The position numbers and the translations under genes were made by a program. DNA of 64,000 nucleotides, taken from Martinezella rhizogenes. GTDB taxonomy: Bacteria; Pseudomonadota; Alphaproteobacteria; Rhizobiales; Rhizobiaceae. Below are positions 25,368 through 34,599 of the stretch, piece by piece (within the stretch, counting starts at the first letter, position 1; every line of letters starts with the position of its first letter). A model generated the notes under the pieces. The model searched no databases. It had not been told where the DNA came from and was given only the letters and a program-made list of their open reading frames with translations. The DNA is taken from assembly GCF_000799715.1 (NCBI RefSeq), contig NZ_JUHG01000013.1:496001-560000 (forward strand), given 5' to 3'.

Positions 25368-26195
25368 TTACGTGTGCTGGCGGGGTCCAAGAAAATCGGG
25401 ATCCGCCATCGCCCATATTGCCGCCTGAGTGCGGTTCCTGACGTCAATCTTGCGCAGTATGGTCTTGATATGGACCTTGACGGTGCTTTCGGTGATTTCC
25501 AGCCTGCGCGCGATCTGCTTGTTCGATTCTCCACCCATGACCAGCTTTAGGATTGATTTTTCCCTTGGGGAGAGATTGCGAACGCCGTTGACGATCCTTG
25601 TTGTCTGAACTGGCGCCGCAGCCATGCGCGCGTCATGTTCGTGAACGTCAAAAACATCCGAGCCGGCATCCGGGCAGATGATCGCGTCACCCAGCGCAAG
25701 TTGTTTTTGCGCAAATGATTTCGCATCGTCGAGCGCCAGAAGTCGCAAGTCGGGCTTGTCAGCCGGTAACGCGGGCGTCCGCGGATCGTCCCGGCCGCCC
25801 GCGTTCGAAACGGACCAGCCCGAGATCACCGAACATTCCTCAGAGATCAGCTGCAAAGCTTTTACAAAACTCTCCGACGAGAGGCCTTTGTGGAGATAGC
25901 CTTTCGCACCGCGGTCAAGGATGGCAGTCGCCTCGTCGTGGTTATAAGCATCGGCAAGTACGACGACGCGCACCTTTGGATTGATCGACAGCACGGCCGT
26001 CACAAAATCCAGGACAGCCACATTGGCAACCGTGCCGATCACGCACACCGCAAGAGACTCCATCCTCGGCAATTCATGGAGGTCCTCCAGGGTTTCTCCC
26101 ATTCCGACCACCTCAAAAGACGACGACCCGAGAATAAGCCGAGTACCCTCCCGGAATAAACGACTAGAATCAAATATATAAGCCGGGCTGAGCAT
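25368..26195 (-). CDS. LuxR-type regulator with degenerate receiver
   Basis: A 275-residue protein with an N-terminal receiver-like domain (about 3-120) and a C-terminal LuxR helix-turn-helix (about 205-265; LSPREKSILKLVMGGESNKQIARRL and ESTVKVHIKTILRKI). The receiver keeps the conserved Lys in GYLHKGLS, but the place of the phospho-accepting Asp reads CVIGTV, and the acidic pair is reduced to FDS. It is therefore unlikely to be controlled by ordinary phosphorylation. The ATG at 26195 is preceded by AGGGGGG. Divergent from the exoY-like operon, it probably controls polysaccharide synthesis. Confidence 0.85.
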   Translation of the reverse strand: MLSPAYIFDSSRLFREGTRLILGSSSFEVVGMGETLEDLHELPRMESLAVCVIGTVANVAVLDFVTAVLSINPKVRVVVLADAYNHDEATAILDRGAKGYLHKGLSSESFVKALQLISEECSVISGWSVSNAGGRDDPRTPALPADKPDLRLLALDDAKSFAQKQLALGDAIICPDAGSDVFDVHEHDARMAAAPVQTTRIVNGVRNLSPREKSILKLVMGGESNKQIARRLEITESTVKVHIKTILRKIDVRNRTQAAIWAMADPDFLGPRQHT

Positions 26196-26579
26196 AAAAA
26201 TACCCCCCTTTCCCGACGAGAAAGATGCAAAACCCCAATTTTCGATCTTATTTGCGTTCGTCTTACAACGATGGCGCGCATATAAATTAATAAATACTTT
26301 ATTTATGTTGTCAAATACTTTCGCAATGCATAAATATGCATTTCTACTCATATTGGCCATCGTGACATCGAATAAAGTGTCATTATATTGTAATTATACT
26401 TCTTTTTTCGAGAAATAATATTCACGTTATAACTCGTATTAGTTCATATGAGCGATATTCATTAGGATTACCTCCTCTGTTTCCTTGCAAACCTTGCGCC
26501 ACAAATGATGTGCTCTGCCTGAGGAAACACGGATCGGCCGACAATCTCTGCCGTAACCAGACCCATAGAGGAGCATCCC
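26196..26579. promoter_or_regulatory. AT-rich divergent control region of the polysaccharide operon
   Basis: This 384-bp gap is far more AT-rich than anything nearby. It contains two perfect inverted repeats: ATAAATA-CTT-TATTTAT (26290-26306) and AATGCAT-AAAT-ATGCATT (26325-26342). Both are 17-18 bp, a size that fits a LuxR-type dimer or a MucR/Ros-type silencer target. It must hold promoters for the luxR gene and the exoY-like gene. Confidence 0.6.
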
Positions 26580-27272
26580 GTGAACCAGCCGCCGAAACTC
26601 AGCCAAGACATCAGATCGCTTCGGCCAATGCCGGCAGTGAGATATGTGCGGCAACAAGGAGCGTTCAACGCATATGTTAAGCGGGCATTTGATATCTGCG
26701 CCTCGCTTGTCCTGCTCTTAGTCACCGCCCCGCTATTCGCCGTTATCGGCCTGCTGGTCGCGCTTGATGGTGGTCCGATCATCTATAGGCATGCGCGCAT
26801 CGGCAAGGACATCACGCCGTTCGATTGTCTGAAGTTCCGCACGATGATGCTCGATGCAGACGGCTGCCTGCAGGAATATTTGTCGTACCACCCGCAGGCC
26901 AAGGCTGAATGGGTTCGCAACCAAAAACTTTTATTCGATCCACGCGTCACGCCAACGGGGAAATTCCTGCGCGCGACCAGCCTTGATGAACTTCCACAAC
27001 TGATCAATGTCCTACGGGGAGACATGAGCCTTGTCGGACCACGCCCCGTTACCGGTGCGGAGCTCAGCCATTACAACCGGCATGTCAGCGAATACGCCAG
27101 CGTGCTGCCTGGCATTACCGGCCTATGGCAGGTCAGCGGGCGCAATGATCTCAGCTATGAGCGACGTGTCGAACTCGATTGCGAGTATGTGCTACAGCAT
27201 ACACTCTTCATGGACTTCAAAATTCTCATGCGGACTGTAGGTGTTCTTCTGTCCCGCAAGGGAGCGCGATAG
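26580..27272 (+). CDS. ExoY-like undecaprenyl-phosphate sugar transferase
   Basis: A 230-residue priming glycosyltransferase of the bacterial sugar transferase family (ExoY/WbaP C-terminal type). It places the first sugar phosphate on undecaprenyl phosphate at the inner membrane. One hydrophobic segment (about 38-63) precedes the cytoplasmic catalytic part with KFRTMM, SLDELPQLINVL, SLVGPRPV and PGITGLWQVSGR. The start is GTG at 26580 after AGAGGAG. First gene of the plus-strand polysaccharide operon, under the AT-rich control region. Confidence 0.92.
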   Translation: MNQPPKLSQDIRSLRPMPAVRYVRQQGAFNAYVKRAFDICASLVLLLVTAPLFAVIGLLVALDGGPIIYRHARIGKDITPFDCLKFRTMMLDADGCLQEYLSYHPQAKAEWVRNQKLLFDPRVTPTGKFLRATSLDELPQLINVLRGDMSLVGPRPVTGAELSHYNRHVSEYASVLPGITGLWQVSGRNDLSYERRVELDCEYVLQHTLFMDFKILMRTVGVLLSRKGAR

Positions 27273-27274
27273 CC

Positions 27275-28153
27275 ATGAAGAACGTCGTTATGTCCGATGC
27301 TGCTGCCTTCGATGGTGGCAACCGTTCAGAAATAGCCGGCGTATCGATTCTCATGGCAACCTATGCGCGGGAAGAGGCCAGCAATCTCTATGCGAGCCTT
27401 GAAAGCCTGCGTATCCAGACGCGCCCGGCGGATCAGATCGTACTCGTCATCGACGGTGCGATCGACGAGGCTCAGGAAAAAGTAATCGCGACTTTTGCCG
27501 CGTTGGATGCGCCATGGGAATTCACGGTGTTGCGGCTGCAACAGAATGGGGGGCTCGCCCGCGCACTTAATGCCGGGCTTGGCGTCTGCACCCGGTCAGT
27601 GATCATGCGCATGGACAGCGATGATATCTGTCTTATGGACAGGATCGAGGTTGAGGTCGAATTCCTTGAAACCCACCCGGAAATCGGCCTCGTCGCAAGC
27701 TGGGCCGAGGAGTTCTATCACGAGAACCCCAAATCGACGCGCTTGCGTGTGGCACCGACGGCTCATGATGCTGTCGTGCAAGCTCTGCGCTGGCGCAACA
27801 TCATCGTTCATCCATCCGTGGCAATCAGAGCGCACTTCCTGCGCTCCGTCGACGGCTACAATTCAAAATTCGGCCTTCTGGAAGATTATGACCTCTGGAT
27901 ACGACTGGTCCTGGCCGGGGTACGTTTTCACGTCATTCCAAAGGTCCTGATCAAGTCGCGAACAGGAATGGGATTGAACGAACGCCGTGGTGGTTGGCGC
28001 TACGTCACCAACGAAGTGCGCTTCAGGCTACATTTCCTGAAGGCGGGCTTTCTGTCCTTCAACCAGTTTCTAGTGGTCACGACACTCTACACCGGCTTCC
28101 GCATGATCTCCGGATCCCTGCGCGGCAGAATGTATGCCTTTGTTCGCAACTGA
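27275..28153 (+). CDS. GT2-family glycosyltransferase
   Basis: A 292-residue GT-A glycosyltransferase. VSILMATYAREEASNLYASL opens the nucleotide-binding fold, MRMDSDDIC carries the DxD metal-binding motif, and LLEDYDLWIRL is the typical ED motif region. It resembles AmsE-type transferases of exopolysaccharide loci. The ATG at 27275 lies two bases after the exoY-like stop with AAGGGAG upstream. An in-frame start at 27179 would overlap the previous gene and is not needed. The C-terminus has weakly hydrophobic stretches that may touch the membrane. Confidence 0.88.
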   Translation: MKNVVMSDAAAFDGGNRSEIAGVSILMATYAREEASNLYASLESLRIQTRPADQIVLVIDGAIDEAQEKVIATFAALDAPWEFTVLRLQQNGGLARALNAGLGVCTRSVIMRMDSDDICLMDRIEVEVEFLETHPEIGLVASWAEEFYHENPKSTRLRVAPTAHDAVVQALRWRNIIVHPSVAIRAHFLRSVDGYNSKFGLLEDYDLWIRLVLAGVRFHVIPKVLIKSRTGMGLNERRGGWRYVTNEVRFRLHFLKAGFLSFNQFLVVTTLYTGFRMISGSLRGRMYAFVRN

Positions 28154-28180
28154 GACAACTGAAGGAGGCAATGAAACGCA

Positions 28181-29644
28181 ATGACAAAACAAAATGCAGC
28201 CGATTCTGTTTCGCCGATCACGCTTGTCGCTCCTGCGACGGAGAACCATGCGCTCAGCCCCGATACGACCCAGGACGCGCCGGGAAACCCGGCCCCCGGT
28301 TATTCGCTTCGTCGGTTTCTCCTCGGAGGAACGGCCGTCATTGCAATCGCGCTGTTTGCCTGGCCGATGCTGCCGCGCGTCTATGAATCGACGGCAACCC
28401 TGGTGCTACGCCCGACCGATAACGAGGGCCAAACCGACTATGCTCAGGCCATGCGGCAGCCTCTGGACGAGAGTTCCATCATCTCCGCTCTCGACGCCTT
28501 CAATTCCGTAGCCCTTGCCCAAAACGTGATCGACGCCAACCAACTCGCCATGGACGACGAGTTCAAGGTGAAGCAGGGACTGGCCAGCAAGATTCATAGC
28601 GCTGTGATCAGCATGCTGGACAGTATTCTGCCGCAAACCTTGGCACGCAATACGCCTTCGCCCTCTGCGAAGGACGTCATGGCAGGTAACGTGTCCTCCG
28701 CTGATACGCCGGAGGCTTCCAAGCTGAGGAATAATCTATGGGCCAAGCTGGTCGTCAATCGCAACCGTTTGTCCTACACGGTCAACGTCGGCTTTCGCTC
28801 AAATGACCCGCTGAAGGCGGCCATGCTAACCAAGTCGCTCATATCCGCCTATCTTGACGCCCAGGTTAAGCGCAAGGTCGAAAACGTCGACGGCATGAAC
28901 AAGCTTCTCGAGGACCATGTGCGCCAGGCCCGCGACCGGGCGAACACATCGGCTGCAGAGATGGAGGCATTCCTTGAGACGTCGGGCCTCATCGACCAGG
29001 GCGCCGAAATCTCGCTCGAGGCTCAATTGAGCGCCCTCAGCACAGAGCTTGCAACCGCACGGGCGCGCAGTATCGACTCACGGACCCGTGCGGATAGTCT
29101 CGAAGTCATGAAATCGAAGGGCACCTTGGACAGTGCACCGGAGGTTCTGGCATCGCCAACCATACAGCGCCTGAACCAAAGCCTCACTGAAAGCATGTCT
29201 CGGCTTGCGGTGATGTCGACGGAATCGCGCAACATTCTCGAGCAGGCTCAGGGTGAGCGCGACCGGATCGTCGCCAGCGTTCGCGTGGAGGCCAACAATT
29301 GGGCTGAGCGTGAACAACTTCTCTCTGTAGAGATCGACAAGATCCGGCAGGATATGGTCGAGCGACGCAAGGCAGGCCTGCGTCTCGATCAGTTGCGTCG
29401 CGAAGCCGACAACGATGCCCAAGTTCTGGCAGACGCACAAACCCGGCTGAAGACCCGGGCGCCGACGCTGGAGGCCCTGAAACCCGATGCGGAGGTCCTC
29501 TCGCCGGCAACGGTGCCCGTCAGGCCGGTCTTTCCGATCCTACCCCTCTATGCCGCAGGCTCTCTTGGTATGGCGTTTCTCGCAGGCGCCGGCATGAATG
29601 CGTCCGCGATCCGTCGCGATGCAAAACGGCTGTTGAAAATATGA
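28181..29644 (+). CDS. Polysaccharide chain-length / co-polymerase protein (Wzz, ExoP-N type)
   Basis: A 487-residue inner-membrane protein. A cytoplasmic Pro/Ala-rich leader is followed by one membrane helix (about 48-66), a long periplasmic region with a predicted coiled coil (about 235-430) and a second helix near the C-terminus (about 452-472). This is the PCP architecture that sets chain length with the polymerase. It lacks a Walker-type tyrosine kinase domain, so it is a kinase-free version of ExoP/GumC. Its stop overlaps the start of the polymerase gene. Confidence 0.85.
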   Translation: MTKQNAADSVSPITLVAPATENHALSPDTTQDAPGNPAPGYSLRRFLLGGTAVIAIALFAWPMLPRVYESTATLVLRPTDNEGQTDYAQAMRQPLDESSIISALDAFNSVALAQNVIDANQLAMDDEFKVKQGLASKIHSAVISMLDSILPQTLARNTPSPSAKDVMAGNVSSADTPEASKLRNNLWAKLVVNRNRLSYTVNVGFRSNDPLKAAMLTKSLISAYLDAQVKRKVENVDGMNKLLEDHVRQARDRANTSAAEMEAFLETSGLIDQGAEISLEAQLSALSTELATARARSIDSRTRADSLEVMKSKGTLDSAPEVLASPTIQRLNQSLTESMSRLAVMSTESRNILEQAQGERDRIVASVRVEANNWAEREQLLSVEIDKIRQDMVERRKAGLRLDQLRREADNDAQVLADAQTRLKTRAPTLEALKPDAEVLSPATVPVRPVFPILPLYAAGSLGMAFLAGAGMNASAIRRDAKRLLKI

Positions 29645-31074
29645 CTGTACCCGCCCACAGTTCAGCAGTCCGTTGGGCTGAGCCGGGCCTGGTTTTTGCC
29701 ATCCCCCTTGCGATTGGCTTTGCCTGGCTCGGCTTATGCTTCACAATGCCTCAAAATCCGGCTGCAGCTCTGGCACCGTTCGGCATCATCGGCGCAGTGG
29801 GTTTTGCTCTGGTTCTCATCGCCGCCGCCCTTGGCAGACGGTGGGCCGTGGCCTCATTGCTTGTCTTCGTCATCTTCGGCCTGAGCCTCAGCCTGCGCCA
29901 GCGCGCATCAGGTGAGACGGGACTGGATTGGCAGAACGGGCTAAAGCTTGCCACCTGGATGCTGATACCGCTCGTTTGCCTTGCGAACTTTCAGCGTCTG
30001 CTTCCCTATATCCGCGAGCCGACTATCGCTCTTGGTGCCCTCTACGGCCTGCTGGCGATTGCTTCGGGCGCCTGGTCGCTGACACCTGCCTATACCGTGG
30101 CCAATGCGTTGGGGTTTGTCGCCTATCTGATGCTGGCGTGCCTCAGCGTCTCGGTCCTCGGGCTTCAGGCGACATTGCGTTTGGCCACGTTCACCCTTTT
30201 GGCTTTCGTCGTGTCGGGACTGGTGGCCGCAATCATCTTTCCCGATGCGGCGTGGCTGCCGCCATCGGCTTTCGAGGCAGATTTCCGTCTCCGTGGTCTT
30301 TCCGGACATCCCAACGTTTTGGGTGAGCAGGCAGCGGTGCTGGTGACCTTCGCAATCATCTGCTACCGCCGTGGAATCCTCAACCGCTGGGTTTTTATCG
30401 CGGCGCTGATCGCAGGCTTTGGAGCATTGATCGCGGCCGAAAGCCGTACAAGTGCCGCCGCCGCCATGGCAGCTTGCATCGTCATTGAACTGCGTGAGAG
30501 GCACTATCTCCGGCCAATGGCCGGCATCGCTCTCGTGAGCGGAGCCATCGCACTGCCGTTTATTGCGATTGGCGGGCTCCCGAGCCTGTCCCCGTTCCTG
30601 GGCTTCCTGGCACGTTCCGGCTCCGCGACAGAGATTGTAACGCTGACCGGACGCACGGAACTTTGGGCCGTGGCATCCGATCTCATCGCGCGCAAGCCGT
30701 TGTTTGGTTGGGGTTTCAACGGCACAGAGGCACTCATGATGGGCAGCGTAGGGCGCAACTTTGCCGGCGACCCTGTCAATGCCCACAACATGTATGTTCA
30801 GACGCTCCTCTGCATGGGCGTCCTCGGATCACTGCCGGCATTCGCCTTACTCGGCATAGCGATCAAACGAATGGTGACGAGGCCCGACGCCGTCCGCGAT
30901 CAGGTCGTCCTGCTCGTAATGATCATCGGCATCGCTGAAGTCAGCCTGTTTGCCACTCCCGGCCTTCTGACGCTTGCCTTTTTCATCGTGCTCGCCGGCA
31001 AGCTCCATTCTTCATCGCAGCCAACCACGGTTCACAGTGATATTCCCGCTCCTCAGGAGAACAGCAGCTCATGA
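29641..31074 (+). CDS. Wzy/ExoQ-like O-antigen polymerase family protein
   Basis: A 477-residue membrane protein with ten or more hydrophobic segments and the Wzy_C/O-antigen ligase type pattern: SGHPNVLGEQAAVLV in one periplasmic loop and TGRTELWAVASDLI, GWGFNGTE, NAHNMYVQTL further on. Such proteins join repeat units at the periplasmic face. It overlaps the chain-length gene upstream as ATGA, and its own stop overlaps a 28-codon ORF (ATGA). Assignment as polymerase rather than ligase follows from the locus. Confidence 0.88.
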   Translation: MTVPAHSSAVRWAEPGLVFAIPLAIGFAWLGLCFTMPQNPAAALAPFGIIGAVGFALVLIAAALGRRWAVASLLVFVIFGLSLSLRQRASGETGLDWQNGLKLATWMLIPLVCLANFQRLLPYIREPTIALGALYGLLAIASGAWSLTPAYTVANALGFVAYLMLACLSVSVLGLQATLRLATFTLLAFVVSGLVAAIIFPDAAWLPPSAFEADFRLRGLSGHPNVLGEQAAVLVTFAIICYRRGILNRWVFIAALIAGFGALIAAESRTSAAAAMAACIVIELRERHYLRPMAGIALVSGAIALPFIAIGGLPSLSPFLGFLARSGSATEIVTLTGRTELWAVASDLIARKPLFGWGFNGTEALMMGSVGRNFAGDPVNAHNMYVQTLLCMGVLGSLPAFALLGIAIKRMVTRPDAVRDQVVLLVMIIGIAEVSLFATPGLLTLAFFIVLAGKLHSSSQPTTVHSDIPAPQENSSS

Positions 31075-31157
31075 TTTTCGTGTTCGCGCGTATTTATGGA
31101 TTGTTTTGCGCTGTCGAGGTGGGAACCGGCTCCTTATGCAACCCGGTGGCATCATGA
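31071..31157 (+). CDS. 28-codon ORF coupling polymerase and flippase genes
   Basis: The frame starts at an ATG overlapping the polymerase stop (ATGA, with CAGGAGAA upstream) and ends in a TGA that overlaps the ATG of the flippase-GH16 gene (again ATGA). The peptide begins MIFVFARIYGLFCAV and is mildly hydrophobic. Either it is a leader that keeps ribosomes running into the next gene, or it is a relic of a longer gene. No homologue is recognised. Confidence 0.4.
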   Translation: MIFVFARIYGLFCAVEVGTGSLCNPVAS

Positions 31158-33379
31158 CGACAGCCTTCGACACAGACGCCACGCCGGATATCTCCGGCTT
31201 CGCCACCAGCCATGTGCCGGCCGTGTTTCACCGGTTACGAATGTCGCCTCATCTCGCCTGGTTCGGTTGGCCGATTACATACGCCGTCGGTACTTTACTG
31301 CTGACCATGCTCGGCAGCGGCACAACCCTGATGGCAGCTCGCTTGCTCGATCCTGCCCAGTTCGGGACTTTCGCCCTTCTCACCAGCCTGTTTACCTATG
31401 CCAGCCGCGCCGATCTCGGAATGTCGCAACTGGCCGACAAGCGAATTCCGGGAAGGTCGAATGCAATTGCCGCGCACGCCGGTCTTGAGATCCTCGTCAC
31501 GCTCTGGCTCGTCGGAGGGGTCGCCTTGGTGGCCAGTATTTCCATTGTGCTGTTCATCGACGGGCTTGGGGTGGATCTGCCAGTTCTCGGAGCGATATTC
31601 GCCATCACCGGCGGCGTCATGGGCATGATCGCCAATGGGCCGGCAACTCTATTTCGCGCCGCGTCGAGGGTCTGGGAATTCACCGTCTTGGCGCTCATTC
31701 TGCAGATCGCCATGACCGTGCCGCGTCTGGCGGGTCTGGTCCTGGGTGGGGTCGACGGTTCGTTTGCCGCAGTCGCGATCTATTACACGCTCTGTGCGGT
31801 GCTGCTGGCCCGTCCGCTGCCGCACCTGAAGAAACGTCCGCCCCTTGCCTCGATGGCACGAGCCGCCCTGCCGCTTTTCGCCTTCAACGCGTCATGGACC
31901 TTCTATCTCAGCGCCAACAGATGGATATCGTCGGTTCTGTCTTCACCGCACGATCTCGGGCTGCTGTCCTTTGGAGCGAGTCTAGCCATGATCGGCCTAG
32001 GCGTTATGGCGGCCATCGCACAGGTCCGTTATCCGAAGATGCTGGCGCACATGAGTGGCCAATCCCTCCAAAAAGATTCAGCTGTCGTCGAGAGGGAGGT
32101 TTTCGTCGTCACACTCGCGCTCAGTCTTGTCGCCCTCTGCGCGGTCTTCGTCAGCGATCGTGTGATTGCCGCGATCTTCCCCGCCTATACGGAAGCCGTG
32201 CCTGCAACGATCGCTCTCGCGGTTTCCTGCGTATCGTTGGGGGCCATGGTCTGGATCGTGCCTATGATCATCGTGCGGTCTCAATCACCGGGCCTTGATT
32301 CCATGAAACTGTTCGCCGTCGGTTTCGGCACACTGTTGGTCACGATGACAATCGGCAACAGTCTGGCGGGCATTGATGGACAGGCCTGGGGCAATGTCGC
32401 AGCCAGTCTGTTGATGCTGGCCGCAATGGTCGCGCTGATGTGCCGGCTGGGCATGCTGACGGTGATTGCGTCATGGCGGATCGTCAGCTTACAGGGAATC
32501 ATGGCAGCCACACTGGCGTTTCTTGCCTTCTTCGGCTCGGCACAGGCGGCTGCCGTCAAGCAGGAACCTGCCCAGACCTCGGTCGCCGGCTGGAAGACGA
32601 TCTTCAAGGACGATTTTTCGACGCTGGACTTTCGGGCTGGCGGCAAGGGAACATGGAAACCTCTCTATCCCTGGGGGGCGCGCAGCAATGCCAGCAACAG
32701 GGAAATGCAATATTATGTCGATCCGCGACCGAATGGCGACAATGCCGCCGTGCAGGCGCTGGCGCCATTCACGATCGACAATGGCATTCTGGCTATACGC
32801 GCGTCGAAAATTCCCGAAAGCCTTCGTATTCACACGGCAGGATTTGAATATGCCTCGGGCATGCTAACGACGGCTGGCCGCTTTTCGTTCACTTACGGCC
32901 GCGTGGAGATTCGCGCCCGGATGCCAAGTGGAAAGGGCTTGTGGCCGGCATTCTGGCTGCTTCCCGCAGACAAGACGTGGCCGCCGGAAATCGACGTTTT
33001 CGAGGTGCTTGGTCACGATACACGCAGGCTGCATGTGACCGCCCACAGCAGCCTTAACATCCCAGCCGGTGCGCGATCGGCACAAAAGGGCACGGAGCTT
33101 GTCACCGCCGATCTGTCCGACAATTTCCACGTCTATGGCATCACCTGGACGAAGGACAACCTTGTCTGGTCTCTGGACGACCAGATCGTCTTCTCGACCC
33201 CGACGCCGCCAGACATGCACAAGCCGATGTACCTTCTCGTCAATCTGGCCGTCGGCGGTTCGTGGCCCGGATCGCCGGACGCATCGACGCACCTGCCAGC
33301 AAATCTTCTCGTCGACTGGATACAAGTGAAACAGCCCGAGGTTGATAACGCAGTTCAAGAAAAGGGGATCACACAATGA
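31154..33379 (+). CDS. Flippase (Wzx-like) fused in frame to a GH16 glycanase
   Basis: A single 741-residue frame. Residues about 35-445 are a multi-spanning polysaccharide flippase of the Wzx/MATE-like class (MAARLLDPAQFGTFALLTS is typical). Residues about 470-735 are a GH16 endo-beta-glycanase, with catalytic E612 and E617 in PEIDVFEVLG. The joint (450-467) reads MAATLAFLAFFGSAQA and looks like an old signal peptide used as a last membrane helix, which would place the enzyme in the periplasm. An internal ATG at 32501, with AGGGA before it, could also give free GH16. The ATG at 31154 is chosen for its ATGA coupling; ATG at 31136 is possible. Confidence 0.85.
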   Translation: MTTAFDTDATPDISGFATSHVPAVFHRLRMSPHLAWFGWPITYAVGTLLLTMLGSGTTLMAARLLDPAQFGTFALLTSLFTYASRADLGMSQLADKRIPGRSNAIAAHAGLEILVTLWLVGGVALVASISIVLFIDGLGVDLPVLGAIFAITGGVMGMIANGPATLFRAASRVWEFTVLALILQIAMTVPRLAGLVLGGVDGSFAAVAIYYTLCAVLLARPLPHLKKRPPLASMARAALPLFAFNASWTFYLSANRWISSVLSSPHDLGLLSFGASLAMIGLGVMAAIAQVRYPKMLAHMSGQSLQKDSAVVEREVFVVTLALSLVALCAVFVSDRVIAAIFPAYTEAVPATIALAVSCVSLGAMVWIVPMIIVRSQSPGLDSMKLFAVGFGTLLVTMTIGNSLAGIDGQAWGNVAASLLMLAAMVALMCRLGMLTVIASWRIVSLQGIMAATLAFLAFFGSAQAAAVKQEPAQTSVAGWKTIFKDDFSTLDFRAGGKGTWKPLYPWGARSNASNREMQYYVDPRPNGDNAAVQALAPFTIDNGILAIRASKIPESLRIHTAGFEYASGMLTTAGRFSFTYGRVEIRARMPSGKGLWPAFWLLPADKTWPPEIDVFEVLGHDTRRLHVTAHSSLNIPAGARSAQKGTELVTADLSDNFHVYGITWTKDNLVWSLDDQIVFSTPTPPDMHKPMYLLVNLAVGGSWPGSPDASTHLPANLLVDWIQVKQPEVDNAVQEKGITQ

Positions 33380-34599
33380 AGATCATCAGTCTTTCGGCGC
33401 TCGGCATTGTCGCCGCGCTTTCGCTATTGCCTCAAAAAGGCTTTTCTGACGAGCGAGATGCCTACAAGCTCGGTCCCGGCGACATTCTGCAGCTCAGCGT
33501 ATTTGGTGTCGCCGACTTCGCGCGTCGCGTGACCGTCAATATCGATGGCAATATTTCCGTCCCGTTCCTAGGCGAACTCCATGGCGAAGGTCTAACGATC
33601 CACGACCTGCGCGTGGCGCTGACCGACGGCCTGACGAAAGACGGGCGGATCCAGTCGGCTGATGTTTCCGTGGAAATAGTCGAGCTCCGGCCCTTCTATA
33701 TTTCAGGCGACGTGTCGCGCCCTGGCGCCGTGCCCTACCGGCCGGGATTGACCGTCAGGCATGCTATCGCGCTTGCCGGCGGTTATGACGCCTTGCGCTT
33801 CCGAACCGAAAACCCCCTGATGACCGCTCCGGATCTGAAGAGTGAAAACGAGAGCCTCTGGATCGACCTCGCCCGGCAGAAGGCTCGCGCCATCAGCCTG
33901 AGGGCGGAACTGAACAGAGCGCCTGACATCGACCTCACGAGTATTTATTCCGCGCCGCTGCAGCGCAAGACGCTGGACGAAATCGCCTCCTTCGAAGAAA
34001 GCGACCTGCAGATGCGCCTCTCCAATTATGCAAAACAGCGCACATTCCTCCAGATTTCCCTGAAAAATGCTGAAGGCACCATAAAGGCGCTTCAGGATAG
34101 GCGGCAGCGGAATGAGGAAAGCATCAACCTTCAGCAGGATGCCGTCGACCGGATGAATGTATCCGCATCCAAAGGCCTTGTCATGGCCAACCGGGTCGAT
34201 GACGAACGTCGGTCGCTCGCCGAAATTCGCAGCCAGCAGGGCGACACCGAGGCAAGGCTCGTGCAGGCTGAGCACGACAGGGACGAGCTCGCCCGCAACA
34301 TCGAGGTTCAGGACGAACAACACAACACGCAGCTGAACGACGCCTTGCGCGACACCTCGATCGAGATCGCGAAACTTGCCGGCAGGATTCGCGCCTCAAG
34401 TGAGAAGCTGCTCTATACAGGCGCGGTCAAGGCGCAGATGCGCGGCGGTGAGGGCGGCCCATCGCTTGTCATCTACCGCAAGAACGGTGAGCAAACGATG
34501 CAGATTGCCGCTCAGGAAGACACACCGCTCCGGCCCGACGATGTTCTCGAAGTCTCGATCCGGCCCGAACAGATGGTGATATCCCCAAACAGCCAGTAG
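33376..34599 (+). CDS. ExoF-like polysaccharide export protein
   Basis: A 407-residue exported protein with a signal peptide (cleavage near residue 24). YKLGPGDILQLSVFG begins the polysaccharide export (Wza-type) domain, SVPFLGELHGEGLTI and FYISGDVSRPGAVPYRPGLTV follow (SLBB-like region), and residues about 155-355 form a long helical, partly coiled-coil section ending with a second SLBB-like strand set. This layout is that of rhizobial ExoF. No lipobox Cys is seen. It overlaps the flippase-GH16 gene (ATGA) and ends the coupled operon. Confidence 0.88.
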   Translation: MKIISLSALGIVAALSLLPQKGFSDERDAYKLGPGDILQLSVFGVADFARRVTVNIDGNISVPFLGELHGEGLTIHDLRVALTDGLTKDGRIQSADVSVEIVELRPFYISGDVSRPGAVPYRPGLTVRHAIALAGGYDALRFRTENPLMTAPDLKSENESLWIDLARQKARAISLRAELNRAPDIDLTSIYSAPLQRKTLDEIASFEESDLQMRLSNYAKQRTFLQISLKNAEGTIKALQDRRQRNEESINLQQDAVDRMNVSASKGLVMANRVDDERRSLAEIRSQQGDTEARLVQAEHDRDELARNIEVQDEQHNTQLNDALRDTSIEIAKLAGRIRASSEKLLYTGAVKAQMRGGEGGPSLVIYRKNGEQTMQIAAQEDTPLRPDDVLEVSIRPEQMVISPNSQ

